Positions 33,255 through 47,500 of a stretch of 64,000 nt of DNA are shown here, in pieces. Made by a program: the position numbers and the translations under genes. Origin of the DNA: Knoxdaviesia capensis (taxonomy: Eukaryota; Ascomycota; Sordariomycetes; Microascales; Gondwanamycetaceae); the NCBI GenBank assembly GCA_001510575.1, contig LNGK01000008.1, positions 818,340 through 882,339 on the forward strand, written 5' to 3'. Position 1 is the stretch's first letter. Every line of letters starts with the position of its first letter. The notes under the pieces were generated by a model. The model was given only the letters and a program-made list of their open reading frames with translations. It had not been told where the DNA came from and did no database searches.

Positions 33255-36200
33255 ATGCCCGTGGTTTCTCCAGAAAAGCTGGCCAGCTTGCAAAAGCAGG
33301 CTGAAGATGTTCGAAATGTAAGTGCTTGGAGCTTCTTCAGATACCCCGCCATGGGTGGGTGGTAGATGAGCGGTTCACCGCGGCGACCCAGGAGCACCAC
33401 AACTGACTTTGACATGAAATGTTGGTGATTGCTACAGATTTGCATTCTAGCCCATGTTGACCATGGCAAAACTTCACTTACCGACGCGCTTCTTGCCACG
33501 AATGGCATCATATCGCCGAAACTGGCCGGCAAGATCCGGTACCTGGATTCCCGGCCCGACGAACAGCTCCGAGGTATCACCATGGAATCCTCCGCGATCT
33601 CTCTCTACTTTTCTATGCTCCGACGACCCAGTCCCGACGAAGATCCCGTTGCCAAAGAATACCTTGTGAACCTCATCGATTCGCCTGGCCACATCGATTT
33701 CAGCAGCGAAGTGTCCACCGCCTCAAGATTGTGTGACGGAGCTGTCGTGTTGGTCGATGCTGTGGAGGGAGTCTGCAGTCAGACCGTCACTGTGTTGCGG
33801 CAAAGTTGGGTTGAGAAGCTGAAGCCCCTGCTTGTTATCAACAAGATGGACCGGCTTGTTACTGAGCTCAAGATGACCCCTGCCGAGGCGTACGTGCACT
33901 TGTCTAAGCTTCTGGAACAAGTCAACGCTGTTCTGGGCAGCTTTTTCCAGGGTGAACGCATGGAAGAGGACCTGAACTGGAGAGAGACAATCGACGCGCG
34001 CGTGGCTGCAGCTGCATCAAAAGAGTCCCAAGCTGCGGACATTGTGTCAGAGTCTGGCGAGATCGAGTTCCAGGAACGCGACGACGAAGACATCTACTTC
34101 GCCCCCGAGAAGAACAATGTCATTTTCAGCAGTGCCATCGACGGATGGGCCTTTACGGTACGACAATTCGCGAGCATATATGAGAAGAAGCTGGGTATCA
34201 AGCGCGGTGTCATGGAGAAAGTGCTATGGGGCAGCTTTTACCTCGACCCCAAGACCAGAAAGGTGTTGGGCCCCAAGCATCTCAAGGGCCGATCCCTAAA
34301 GCCCATGTTTGTGCAACTGGTGCTGGAGCCGATTTGGACCGCATACCAGGCGACTACTGGAGGTGATCACGGCAAGGGAGACCCCGTGTTGCTGGAGAAA
34401 ATCACCAAATCTCTCAACATTAGCATCCCTGTACACGTTATGCGGGCGCGGGATCCTCGCCTCCTCCTTACCACAGTGTTCTCAGCCTGGCTCCCCTTGT
34501 CCACTGCTGTTCTTGTATCCGTTATCGAGTCGCTCCCTTCTCCGAGACAGGCTCAGGCTGAGCGGTTACCTGATCTGCTGGATAGCTCTCCTGGTGCAGG
34601 TCACATCGATCCGACCGTGAGAGACGCGATGGTGTCGTTTAAGGCTTCCAAGTCCGACCCAGCCGTTGTATTTGTCAGCAAGATGGTATCTGTGCCCGAG
34701 AACGAACTGCCGGAGAACAAGCGGAAAGCCGAACTTATGAGTGGCGAAGAAGCGAGAGAACTGGCGAGAAAGAAGCGCGCAGAATTTGCTCGTTTGCAGG
34801 CTGAGGCCGCAGAAGCAAATGGTGGCGTGTCGGGAGTCGCGGATGCTTTGGATACTCTAAGCCTAGAGTCGCGGCCCACCAAGGAGGCCGAGGAACAAGC
34901 CGAGATTCCGGAGCACTTGATTGGATTTGCACGGATATATTCGGGAACTCTATCGGTTGGCGATACCGTCTATGTTCTTCCTCCAAAATGGTCGCCTGCT
35001 CGGCCGAACGTCCCTCGGGAACCGGAGGCCGTTGAGGTGCAAGCTCTCTATATGTTGATGGGACGGCATCTTGAGGCGCTCGACTCTGTCCCTGCGGGAG
35101 TGGTGTTCGGTATCAAAGGCCTTGACGGCCATGTTCTCAAGTCGGCAACTCTGTCGACTGTCAAGCTTGGCGCTCCCAATTTTGCCGGTGTGAATATGGC
35201 AGGTAATCCGATCGTGCGCGTGGCTCTGGAGCCGAAGAACCCGGCCGACTTGGACAAGATGATCCACGGTATCAAGCTGCTTGTGCAGAGCGACCCGTGC
35301 GCCGACTACGAGCAGTTCCAAACGGGTGAACACGTTCTTCTAACGGCTGGTGAGCTGCATTTGGAGAGATGTCTCACGGATCTGCAGGAGCGGTTTGCTA
35401 AGTGCGAAATTCAAGTCGGTGCCCCGATCGTGCCGTACCGGGAGACTACTGTCCGGGCTAAGGAGATGCGCCCTCCGGCAAACAAGGAGCTCGGAAGAGG
35501 AGCTGCCATTGTGTCAACCACTTCGAAGATTGCCACGGTTTCCCTGCGCGTCCGGCCTTTGCCGGAAGAGACCATCGAGTTCCTCTTGAAGAACGGGGAT
35601 TCGGTTAAGCGGCTCTATTCCGACGATAAGTCGGCCGAAAATGGAGCGGCCGAGGAGGACGAGAATGCTGTTGCCGATACAGAGCTCTCGACTACCCACG
35701 TGCTATCTGCTGCCGAACTCAAAGAAGGTCTGCAAAAGGTACTTGAGGAGGGCCGCGGAAGAGAAGCGTGGAAAGGAGCTGTCAGCAAAATTGCTTCGTT
35801 TGGGCCGCGGAGAGTCGGCCCCAATATCCTTATCGATGCCACCAAGGACAATCTTTTCTCACGGGTGTTTGATGACGCGTCCACGGCGAGTCACCCATCA
35901 ATGGATGATTGGCTTGATCCCCGCAATATGACGGACAGAATCATCTATGCGTTCCAGCTGGCCACCGGACAAGGTCCTCTATGCCAGGAGCCGGTGCAGG
36001 GCGTTGCACTAATAATCGAAGACGTCTCAATCACGCCCCCAGAGGACGAGTCCCCCGCGGCACGGGACGGACAGAGTCGTTTGACCGGAGAGGTGATCAA
36101 GGCAGTTCAGTCAGGATTTCGGGCTGGCTTCCTCGACTGGTCACCCCGCATGATGCTGGCAATGTACACCGTGGAGATCCAGGCGTCGACAGAGGTTCTG

Positions 36201-36572
36201 GGACGGGTGTACGATGTGCTGACACGGCGACGCGGCCGCGTGATTTCTGAGAGCATGAACGAGGGCACACCCTTCTTCACCATCCAGGCCATGGTGCCGG
36301 TCGCCGAGTCGTTCGGATTTGCCGACGAGATGCGCAAGCGTACCAGCGGCGCCGCGCAGCCGCAGCTGATCTTTGCGGGCTACGAGATTCTCGACGAGGA
36401 CCCGCTGTGGGTTCCCTTCACCGAAGACGACCTTGAAGATCTCGGTGAACTGGCAGACAAGGAAAACGTGGCCAAGAAATACATGGACGGTGTGCGCAAG
36501 CGCAAGGGCTTGCTAGTGGAAGGCCGCAACGTTGCGCGTAACGCGGAGAAGCAGAAGACGTTGAAGCGGTAA
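33255..36572 (+). CDS. EFL1: Elongation factor-like GTPase 1 (EFL1/Ria1)
   Basis: Cytoplasmic EF-2-like GTPase which, with the SBDS/Sdo1 protein, releases the anti-association factor eIF6/Tif6 from new 60S subunits. Two exons, 33255-33317 and 33438-36572, phase 0, 1,065 residues. The intron starts GTAAGT and ends CTACAG, just inside the conserved VRN-ICILAHVDHGKTS. GTPase motifs are complete: AHVDHGKTS (26-34), RGITMES (66-72), DSPGH (102-106) and NKMD (156-159). An acidic insert follows the G domain (SESGEIEFQERDDEDIYF), and a charged, Lys/Glu-rich insert occurs before the EF-2-like domain II (around 430-490). The domain II segment RIYSGTLSVGDTVYVL and the domain IV/V part with DWSPRMMLAMYTVEIQAS and RRGRVI are present. 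EF-2 itself is about 840 residues, so the length and inserts favour EFL1. Confidence 0.95.
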
Positions 36573-38500
36573 AGACACGAGGATTGACGACTACAAAGGA
36601 AAGAAAAACGGGAAACGAAACGAAATGAAATCGATGATGGCATCAGGGTTCTTCTGGTAATTAGCATTTGTTCTTGTTCTGTTTTGGGCTGGCGCATATA
36701 TGAGGTTGATATTGAGCAGGGTTCATTCAATGCATGCATTCAATTTAGACAAAAAAGGGGACTGGCAATAGGGTTAGGGTTGGATTCAAATGTGGGGGGC
36801 TGTCGATGATGATTGGCCGGATGGACGGTTTACAGGGATGACAAACGCCGTTCCGCCAATCATGTCGCGTCCTTGTTGAATGCAAGCACTTTCACGGCGT
36901 GTGGGTACTTTCAGGGCTCGACACGTGATACTTCCCGTGCTGAATACCGGCCAATCAGGGTGGATGGTTCCATTGAAAGCTGTAACCTTCCAGCACTTCC
37001 GGTCGAACAATTTTGCCGTAGTATAGCCAGAGTGCCGAGAAGAGCTGTTGGAGGCAAAGAAAGGAAAGAGCCTCGATGTCTTTAAAGTGGGTGGTGGTTC
37101 TCGTCGCTTTCTGGCGATAATCGTGCAGTTAAGCAAAAAGCCAAGGGAAAACAGCAGATTGTCAAGTGACAGCATGATACCAGCTGTATGCAAATTTGAC
37201 TGTAACAGTACATCTGGCCACTCTTGGTTCTTCCCCTGGTTGTTCTAAAAGAGGTTATCTAATACAAGTTTCTATTTTAGAAGGGACGAAGCTGTAGACT
37301 TTGGTTAGGATAGGAAAGAGCTCTGACCATGGAAATCTTTCCATGATCACGTCCGTCTGTTTTTTCTCACGTCTCTCGTCCTCCTCCTTTTATATCTTTC
37401 TTCCCCTCTCTTGTTTTGGTTTCCCCTTATCGCCAACTCTCTTCGTCGTACAGACGTGAGAATTTCGTGGCTTCTCATTATTCATTCTTATCTGTTTCTT
37501 TTCTTGTGAGTATGACGTTTGTTGTTTTGCGTTTTTGTTGAGAGAGTGATGAGAGAGTGAGAGAGTGAAAGCACAACGATCTGCAAGTGCATCGATTCTT
37601 TCTGCCCCCCTCTCTATCTCTCCTCGACATAATGATGCTGTTGTACCCTCTGCACCGCTCTCAACATATATGATCCCTTTGATATGATGCCCTGAACCAG
37701 TTGTCTCTGCCGGCTGTCGGTGTTTGTGTTATTTCCATGCATGCCACCGAAGCTTGTGCTGTATCTTCACCACTATCTCCGTTGATAGCCCTGGCGTCAT
37801 TAGCTTCTCTTATTTTGTGAATCCCGCTTTGCTATTGGGGGGTCTGGCTTAACCTTTTGTTTGCTGTTTGGCCAGCTACTGACTTTTCCTTCATTTTGGG
37901 GACTTCTTTCCCTTCAGGGCTAACTGAACTCTTGTTCGATAATTACTATTATCTCTTATCCCCTCCTGTCTCGACTTTCTCTCTCGCCTATCCATAACCA
38001 TTCGTCCGCGTCATTCGTTGCTTCGACCGTTGATATCCGGATTTGGCTTCTCCCTCTTTTCTATCCTGTATCCGACACTTTCTACACATACGAGCCCCGA
38101 AATCTCCGCCGCCGCTTTCCAACGCGCAATCCCGTGTCCGAATCCCTATCGCGAACTCCCACTCTCTTTCTCGTGTTGGCCTGGCGCTGGCCCCGGTGCT
38201 GCTTGGAAGCCATTTGCGTGTAGTGGTTGCCAGCCTTGTTTGACTGAGCACTGCTGTTTGTGTCTCGCTGTTCGGGCCCCCCTAGTATCTATCCTCGTCG
38301 CAATGTCGATGCACACTTCCCAAGCCATAGTGTGAGCGCGGACCTAGGTATGCGCCCGTTGAATCCTGCCTCCCCGCCGGCATACTGCAGTGCTCTGTCA
38401 TGCTGCTGTTCTCGAACTCTGTTAACCTTCGCCATTTTGACACGGATCTAGGCCCCGGAATTGACAACGGCTACCACCGGATCGCCGGCCGTTTCCTAAT
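36573..38500. promoter_or_regulatory. Intergenic region and likely long leader of the FMP27 gene
   Basis: After EFL1 the first 700 bases show no gene; a two-unit telomere-like GGGTTAGGGTT lies at 36771-36781. From 37320 to 38480 the plus strand is pyrimidine-rich with many short frames, suggesting a long 5' leader with possible upstream ORFs. No TATA box stands out. Confidence 0.5.
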
Positions 38501-41500
38501 ATGGCTCTTCTTAATCCTTCTTTCCTCTTCGGAGTTTTTGTTTTATTATACCTATGCTCGTTTGTCATATTTGCTCTCATTCGAATAATCACGGGCGTCT
38601 CTATCCAGCGAGTTGGTTACTTCTCCCTACGCCGACTTGCCTACACCCCACGCGACGGCTTCAAGATCGAAATTCGTGGCCTTGGCCTCAACGTCCACCG
38701 TCCAACCTTTGCCCAACCCACCTGGCTGAGCATTGTCGTCAGCGAGCTTGTAGTGACAGTCGACGCCCACGCCATCGGCGCTAGAAAACGTGCTGACGGT
38801 GGTGTCGATCTCAGCGACGACGAAGAGGACGAAGACGACGAGCTTACCACCAACCCCGCGACAAATGCCAATCAACCAGAGCCCTCTTCATCCGACTCGT
38901 CTGCTCGCAATGGTAGCAATTCGTTTCCTCAAATCCCAACTATCCACCGCAATGGCGCCCCCGAACGCAGCCGCACGTGGGAGCGGCTTACGAAAGTTAA
39001 AGACCGGTTCAAACGTCTTCACCGCAATCTCAAGTGGATGCGCATGGTCGACATCGTGGCCACGAACTCTTCGGTGAACATTGTGGATGTCGGAAATGTG
39101 CAGATTGGAACCTTCACCCTTGCTGTCGACACTCGCCGCAAGATGGTCGATCGAACGCGGTTCTTCGCATTGACTGGCGACCGCCACAAGAACCAGCGCC
39201 AAGCTGAGTGGATAATGACTCTACGAAGTGTTCTGTTTACTACTGATGGCAAGGAATCCGTCGAAATAATTGACAGTGCTACGCTGAACATTCACGGCTA
39301 CCTTCTGGCCCCTGCTGATGGCCTTCGGGACGCCTCGGTTTCACTCAAACTCGGCCGAGCCCGTGTACCCTGGGACGATATCCTTCTGGCATCCCACCTC
39401 TTCCGCCAGTCAAAGCGCCAGCAACCGCGCGACGTGTCTACCGAGGATACCGAGCCAACGCCGGAATCCGAGCTTTTCAACGATCAACTTGAAGAGGTTC
39501 CGGAGGTCCCGGATACTGCGGAGTCCGATCTTATGCAGACGCTCTCCGACTCCAAAGAGTTTATCACCTCCCTTTTGCGTGGAATCAAGGAAGTGCAAAT
39601 GGCCGTCAGCTCTGTCGGTATTACGATGAAGACTGATTCGGACAAGGATGGAGAGTCCCCTGTTATCTTGACTGCATCCATGAAGGAAGTCGGCATTGAT
39701 CTCCACCGGCTCGACCCTAAGTCTCCTGCCCATCGCATGTACTTCCCGTCCAAAGACATTGCGCACCAGGCTCTCGGCGCCGCGCTCTCCATCTCAGTAG
39801 GCCTGGACGACGGCAAGGGCCGCTCTGACCAGCTCGTCTATATCCCCATGACCACTACCACCATGAAAACCACACTTCCGTCCAAAACTGTCGAGCTGGC
39901 CGAAGAGGGCAGTGCCGCCGAACGCAACGCCAACATCCTTTTTGCCAATTCAGTGATTACGTCTCCTTCAGTCGACCTATCCCCTCGACAGATCCCCCTC
40001 CTCCTCCGGCTTCTGCGACAAAAGAGCCGCAAACAAGATCCACCACAACATGGCCGAGCAGCGCAGCGCAAACAACATTTGTTGATATCTCGCCTTCTTC
40101 CCAAGGCTAACATCAAGCTCTCCATGCATGAACCAGTCCTTCGAATTGCCTTGAGTCCAGTCGAGACTACCGCAGACCCTGACGACTGTGATCTTATCAT
40201 ATCCTCCATCTCCTCTATATCTGTAGAACTTGAATCCTTCCACTCCGCCATTGAGGAACTTCATTACTCTCTGGCCTCTATGATGAGATTACAGACACAT
40301 AATCTCTACTATCAAACCGCTTCTGGAAACCGGTTTGACCTGATTCAGACGGACTCATTTGACCTCCGTTGTCAACTGAGCGCAAGCCCCGACGTTTCTG
40401 TCATGACTACCGGAAGCATGCAGTCGGTGTCAGTAAAGATGGTTCGCCCCGAAATCATCCAAGGCATCCGTCAAATCGTCCGCGAGTTTCGGGACAATGT
40501 CCAGTCTACACGAACACCGAAACCGCGGATACAGCAGTCTAATTTCATGCGCGACATGCCAGCTTGGTTGCTCCACGCCCATATCCAGTTCAACGACTTC
40601 AGCGCTGAAATTGCTGGTGTGGATGAAGCTGTATCGAAAGACAGCCGAGGAGTATCCATCCAGCTAGAAACGTTAGACCTGGACTACCGTGCACAAAGAC
40701 TAGACGGGGTCAGCCGCCGGCCATCACGGCGACGCACACGGAGCCGATCACTTACCCCGGACACTGACTTTCTCAAAACTCCCACTTCTCCCCCGCCAGT
40801 CCGGAAAAAGACGCAGTACCCCGGAGATGGTCGCCGGTTGGGCTTCAGCATGCGAGGACTCGAGGCTTACATCCTCGAAGCCGAAGATCGTCTGGAGAAT
40901 GACCCATTTGTCAACCTTCCTCGGGCTGAGTTTGCAGTCTCTTCATTGAGCGACAGCTCAGGACCTCTCCTCCAGCTCCAAGCCAATGTGAGATCGGTTC
41001 TCCTACGGTATTCTCTCTTTAAGCATTATTCCACGGGAATTGCGCTATCCGTTCTTCGAAGAGCTGTGATGAGCTCTACCAAGGACGCTGCACATCACCC
41101 AAGCCACCTTCTGCCTAAGTCCAGACCACATCTCAATTCTCGGGCGACTACAAGCTACCTGACGCCTACTGGATCCGAAGCTAGGCATAGAGGCGGCTAC
41201 TTAGTTCCCGAGTTTGTGGTTGCAGATCTGAAGGTTTCCCTCCTTCAGATCAAGGTTGATACTCCTGATGATCCGTGCATGATGTTGCAAGTGTACGGCC
41301 TGGATGCTGGCCGCCAGCGATGGGCCACCCCGTTTGTGTCAACCAAACTCGTCCGTATCTATGTTGAGGCGCCTCGAATGCGGACAGTGTGGGCGCGTGT
41401 GCTGAGTGTCAAGTGCTGCAGGGTTGACTACCGCCAGGCGAAGAAGAAAGCGGCCGATGGCCAGTTCACAGATGATAACATGTTTGATATCAACACTGAG

Positions 41501-44500
41501 GCTGCCCGTGTTGCCGTCCCTCACGAAGTTCTGGTGAACAAGATCACAAACAACTGCGTCAATATCTTCAAGTCGATGCAGCACCTTCACCATCGCTTCC
41601 GAACAACCTCTAGCGAAGGCTATCCTGAAAAGGGCCCCGAAGGACCCCGGACAGTTCCCAAAGTGTCGATGCGGACACAGACACTTCTTGTTGAGCTCGA
41701 GGATGGAGCGTTTGAGTGGAAGCTGGGAATGATCTACCGTGCTGGTCTAATTGAGCAGATGCAGCGACTTGCCCGTGAGCAGGCGTTTGCACTCAAGACC
41801 AAAGCCATGCGTGAAGAGGAGTCACGCCGGGGAAGTGGTCGATTCCGTGGCCGGTCAACGTTCCGCAAAGAGCGAACTGCCGTACCTGATGACTCGGAAT
41901 GGGCCCGGACGAACAGTGCTGATGGGCGACGACCGGCTCCCGGTGAGCGTCGAGGACGGGCTCCTACGTACGATCCTGAGCATATGCCCCATTGTTTGAC
42001 AGATTCAGCGACTGTAACTGTTGACGAAGCCCGGCAGCGATTGGACCGTTTCAACGCTCAGTCATGGAAGAAACGCATTGATCGTCATGTGGAGGACACC
42101 ATGGCCAAGGTCCAGGAATCTAGAAGCCAATTTTGGGGCCCTGACGAGCACCCAGACGATGTTGTTGACACGGAAGAGATTCTTGAGGTTCCTCAACGCC
42201 CGGCATTGGCATCGGCGCTCCTATCCGACCTGCACTTTGTCATGGACCGTCCATCTTTCCCGCTCCGTGACCTCCCGGACTACCTTCATCGTATCGGCAA
42301 AGGCATGCCCCGGGACATGGTGTATTCTCTTCTCGTGCCCATGCACATCAGTGTTGACTTCGGAGAAGCGCGCATCTCCCTCCGCGACTACCCGCTCCCC
42401 CTCATTCATGTTCCGCCTCTCAAGGCAGATCAGTCCCAGCGCAGCAGTTCCCTTTCTCTTCGGGCCAATTTTGTCATCGCAGAGGAATATCGGGGCAAGG
42501 AATCATCTCGCCTGGTCCGTGTTAATGTTGTGCCGCCTCTAAGCACTCTATGTAACTCGGGCAGTGAAGAGGAGAAGTTGGAGCATATGCCTGGTGGAAT
42601 CTGTCACAACGGAGGATTCTCGATCAACATCAGACGGACGATTGGTCCAGTCAAGTCGTATTCAGACATGAACGTTGATATCAACACAGCCCTCCCAACA
42701 CGAATCACATGGGGTCCATGCTACCAACCAGCCATTCAGGACATGATGATGGTTATCGAGTCGTTCACTAAGCCACAGCTCGACCCGTCCGAAAGAGTCG
42801 GATTCTGGGACAAGATCAGGCTGAGCTTCCACTCTCGAATCCATATTGCCTCGCGCGGGGACGGAGATATGCACTTGGCGCTGAAGGGCACTCGGGATCC
42901 GTATCTTGTCTCTGGACCCGGTGCCGGTTTCCTCATGTGCTGGCGTAAGGATATTCGATGGACCATCAACTCGGAAGACGATCCCAAGCGTTTCATGATG
43001 ATTCACAGTGGCGAGTACATGTTGGCAATTCCCGACTTCAGCCATATTGATCGCGAGGCAGCACGCAGAGAAGAACTTGCTGCGGAAGAGGCGCATCTAC
43101 AGACAACTGGTCATCACCACCACCGCAGCAGCGTGATAGGACTTCCAGGATTTGCGGCCGCCCTGGCCACCAGTTCGCTTCCAAGTGAAGTCGCCTACCA
43201 ACGTGGAACGACGTTCAAGAAGGTGGCGATGAAACTGTCAGGCAAGGTGCAGTGGGTTGTGGGCTTGGTATTTGAACGCGCAATCGAGAACGGCCGGCGC
43301 AATTTTTCGTTCCGGCCCCATTATGACATTGTGCTCAAATCTCCCGAGTACGCCAAGCCGGAAACTAACGGACTCCCATACGATTCCATGCGTGGATTCC
43401 GAAGCCAGCATATTCATCTGTCGATTGCTGTTCGTGCACCGGGTGATCGGGATTGGACCGGAGCGTCTTACGAATCCGGTGCAGCAGCAGCGGCAGCAGA
43501 AGACGCCGCGAGTCCATCGGCAGGCACTGAAGGCAGCCTTGACTCAATGGCGGTTCAAAGTTACAACACCGTTCATCTCACGCCTCGATTCTTCACACAC
43601 TTCTTCTCGTGGTGGTCTCTATTCAGTGGTCCATTGTCTCTACCTATCCGGCAAGGTAATCTCTGGCCTGGTCGAGAGAAGAACAGCAAGAAGTTCGGAC
43701 GCCACCTGGCTACTGTCAAGTATAATCTACTTCTTGCCCCATTGTACATGAGCCATGTGTACAAGCACCGAGACATTGATAGCAGCTCCGAGCCGTCAGC
43801 CTGGGCCACGGGACTGAAGGTCCGATTTGATAGCTTTATGCTTGACCTTCACCAGCGCCGCGAACAGTTCAACACCCAAGACCGCGGACTGAAGACCCAG
43901 TCTCGCACGAGTGGAATTAAGATCCATGCTGCGCAGTTGGATCTAGCCAGTGCCGATATCCGCGCCGTATCAGCTCGATTGGAAGGAAAGCCGACGTCTT
44001 CGGCTGATCGATCTGCTAGTACTGACGGGCGTGACTCTGGTGATGATGCAGGACGTCGCAAGAGCGACGAAGATGACAATGATGAAGATAATCCCGAGTC
44101 TCTTGACAACGAAGGTCACGCACACTTCACGATTCCCGACAATGATCCCAGTTGGATCGACATGGACGACTTTGTCGAAGTTGACTGGATTCTTCCCACC
44201 GATCGCAACCAAGAAGTCAAGATTCTGCCGCTTGCCTTTGTTCCACGGATGACGTACTTCCGGCAAACTGATATCGGCGGCATCATCGCTGGAGACCCTG
44301 ACCGCACCAGTCCATTTGGCAACGAACCCACACATTTCTGCATCATGAGCTATGACGATGACCCCCGACGTGTACAGGAGCGGCTTATCCATGAGCGTCT
44401 TGAGCAGTTGGAGGAACAGATCGAAGCCCATAAACGGAGTGTTGGAGACGCGCAGTTGCGGGTAATCAAGGACGATACAGATTCCTCGTTGAATGCAGAA

Positions 44501-47500
44501 CTTGAGACCCTTCTTTTGCAAACGGCAGTTCTTCAGCGGAAGCGTCAGTTCCTTGAGAACATGCTGACTTATATCTCTGGGGGAAAAGATGCATCTGATC
44601 CGTCGTCGCAGGAGAGTCCCATCAAGTCTCGACCGTCCTCGGGATCTGCGTCTTCTTCATCGTCGGCCACAAGCTCCAAGGATGCGTTCGTTGAGGCTGA
44701 GTCCACTTTGGAGATTCCAATGGCAGCATCAGAGTTTGAAAGTGATTTCAAGAACCGCTTCGTCGTCCACAATCTCCAGCTCAAGTGGAACAACGTGCTC
44801 CGCAATATTGTTCTCCGCTATATCCACCAGGTCAGCCAACGCCGTGGTTTTATCTACTATCTCTCGCGGCCGGCTGTGAAGTTCATTCTCGACATTGTCG
44901 AGGAGCAGGACCGCGCAAAGCTGATCAAGCCTCTGGCCCGTAGTTCGACGGCCCCGGCGACAGTTGGGCGCAAGCAGCAGGCGGCCAGTACCCATCCCCC
45001 CAGCACTTTGGGCGTCGGCCACATCCACCATATCCATAGTGACAGCGGGGCCTCCGACGCATCTACCAGCCAGGGAGCGGTGCCATCGCCAAGATCTTCA
45101 GCATCGTCGTCTGTGCACGAACGACCGTCTTTCGAACAGCAGGAAGCCATCGACATGGCCCAAGACATTCAAGAGAGAATCAAGAGGATTCTTCAGAACG
45201 GCCAGATCAATCTTGGCAAAACCTCTACTCCCGGAGCCGCGGCAGCTCTCACCGATCTGACAGCGGGCATTGCCGAAGGATTCATGCCGTTGTTTAGCTA
45301 CCATGTCAGGCTAATCGCGCCACAAATCCAGCTCCAAAGTGCCCAGAATAAGAAGAACGTGGTTCTTGTCACGGCAAAGGGCATGGAGCTCAAGGTGGTG
45401 GAAGTCATGGACAAGGAGCGTGTGTCGGATATGGTCAGCGGTCTTGTGCAACGTCGGTTCTTGGTCAACATGGACAGCACGCAGTTCTTTGTGACTCACC
45501 AGAAGTGGTTCCAGACCCGGCTGGTGTCCATGTATTCGGGTAGCCGGTACGGAACCCGGGACGGCATGTCGTGGCCTCCGTGGGTGCCGATGGAGGTCGT
45601 GTTTGACTTTTCGTCAGATCCGCTCGGTTTCAAGCGCGTGATGCACAAGGCATCAGGATGGCTTCGGTACGACAAATACAACACGCTGCGGGTCAAATAC
45701 AATGATGAAGTCAACAAGAACGGTGGTACCGAGACCGCCACGGAAACGAGCAGCATGTCCTCAGCCAGATCCCGGAAGGCGCCCGGAGCTAAGGGCCACC
45801 ACCCAAAGCCAGTAGAGGCAACGCGTGCGGGAACCGATTCTCGCATGGACAATCTCTGGGTCGAATTCCCCCAAGCCCGTGCAGTGTGCAACTCGGCCCA
45901 ATACTACGCTCTCTATATCATTGTGCTGGATCTTCTCATGTACAGCGAGCCTCTAGAGAAGACACGCAGTGAGCGGCTAGAGAAGATCATGCTAGCATCA
46001 GACTTTAGCGATCTCAGTGGCATTCCCGAAATGGTTCAGCGACTGCAGGAGCGGGCGCGACAGCTTCATACCATTCGCACGCATTTCCAGACCTTTGCGT
46101 GTCTGCTTGATCGTCGCGGAATACGCCAACGGGTAGCACTCGAAAAGGACCTTGCGGCGTGCGAAGACGAGTTGTTCTTCATGATGAAGGCGATAACAAC
46201 GTCTCAACGGAAGCACGACACGTCAACCGAGTCACAGACGACACCACTGCTGCGATGGAGTATCTCGGCCCGTCACATTGTATGGCACATGCTGCGCGAA
46301 AGTGGCGATCCGCTTGTCGAACTGCAGTTGCGAGATGTTGAGTACGACCGAACCGACAACAGTGACGGCTCACATCTCAACCTCCTGCGTGTTGGCAAGA
46401 TCTTGGGGCACAACTTGCTCCCCATGGCCATGTACCCGGAGATCATCTCGCCGTATCTTGACGGTGAACGCGGCAGCGCCGACTCGGGTGGCAACCGTGA
46501 AATGATTCATGTGTACTGGAACATGCTGGAGGCCATTGCCGGAATCCCGGTCATGGAGGACTTCGAAGTGAAGATTCTGCCGATGAAGCTGCAGCTTGAG
46601 CACGACGTCGGCAAGCGACTGTTCGAATACATCTTCCCGGGATCGGAAAACGAGCAAAAGGTGGCAAGCAATGGAAATAGCAAGTCCGAGTCATCGCCAT
46701 CGTTGACGAAGCAGAAAGATGCAATTGGCGGTCGTTCTGCAGATGATGACGACGATGACGAGGACGAGTTTGACGATGCATACGACTACGATGAGCTGGC
46801 GACTGAGGATGAGATCGACGACAGCAGTCTTCTCGTCAACAAGCCAAAGCGGATGGGCTTCCCAGTTCTCGAGCGGCGCGACCATCACGGGTTCCTTCAC
46901 CTTCGCAGCACCCCTGGAAAAGAGACTCTGCCGGGCTCGTCTCGTAGCAGTCTCTTGGAGCGGCGGCTCCGGCCAACTTTGTCGTCGAACTCTCCGGGAA
47001 TGCGGGCGACTTCGGTGGCAACACCCCCAGAGCCAGAGAGCAGCAGCAAGTCATTCCACCTGTTCCGGACTTCTGTTACACCAGCGACATCTTCAGCTCG
47101 GCCTGCAGCCGTGTCGGGGGTAAGCAAAAAACCGTCGACCGAGTCACTCCGGATGTCATTGGCAAAGCCCAGCCGTACAGCCACGATGCTGTCACGGGAC
47201 ACTGTGAGCAGCTCAAACACGGTGTTGGAGTCAAGAAGGTCATCGGCAGTGTCTCGGTTCGGGCTGCGGTCTCGGGGTGGAACTACCAATGGTGCCAACG
47301 ACGGTGTTACCAACAACGGCGCCGGCAGTGGTGGCAGCAACAACAACAACAACAACAGCGCGCTAAGTGGGCGAGACGAGAGCGTTGATAGCAGCCGCCG
47401 GCGCCGTCGTCGACAGAAGAAGGCGGCAGCCGCTGCGGCGCAGGACGATGACTTAACAAAGATGTTGGCGCGAGCCAGCAAATACATGTCGTTTGCGCGC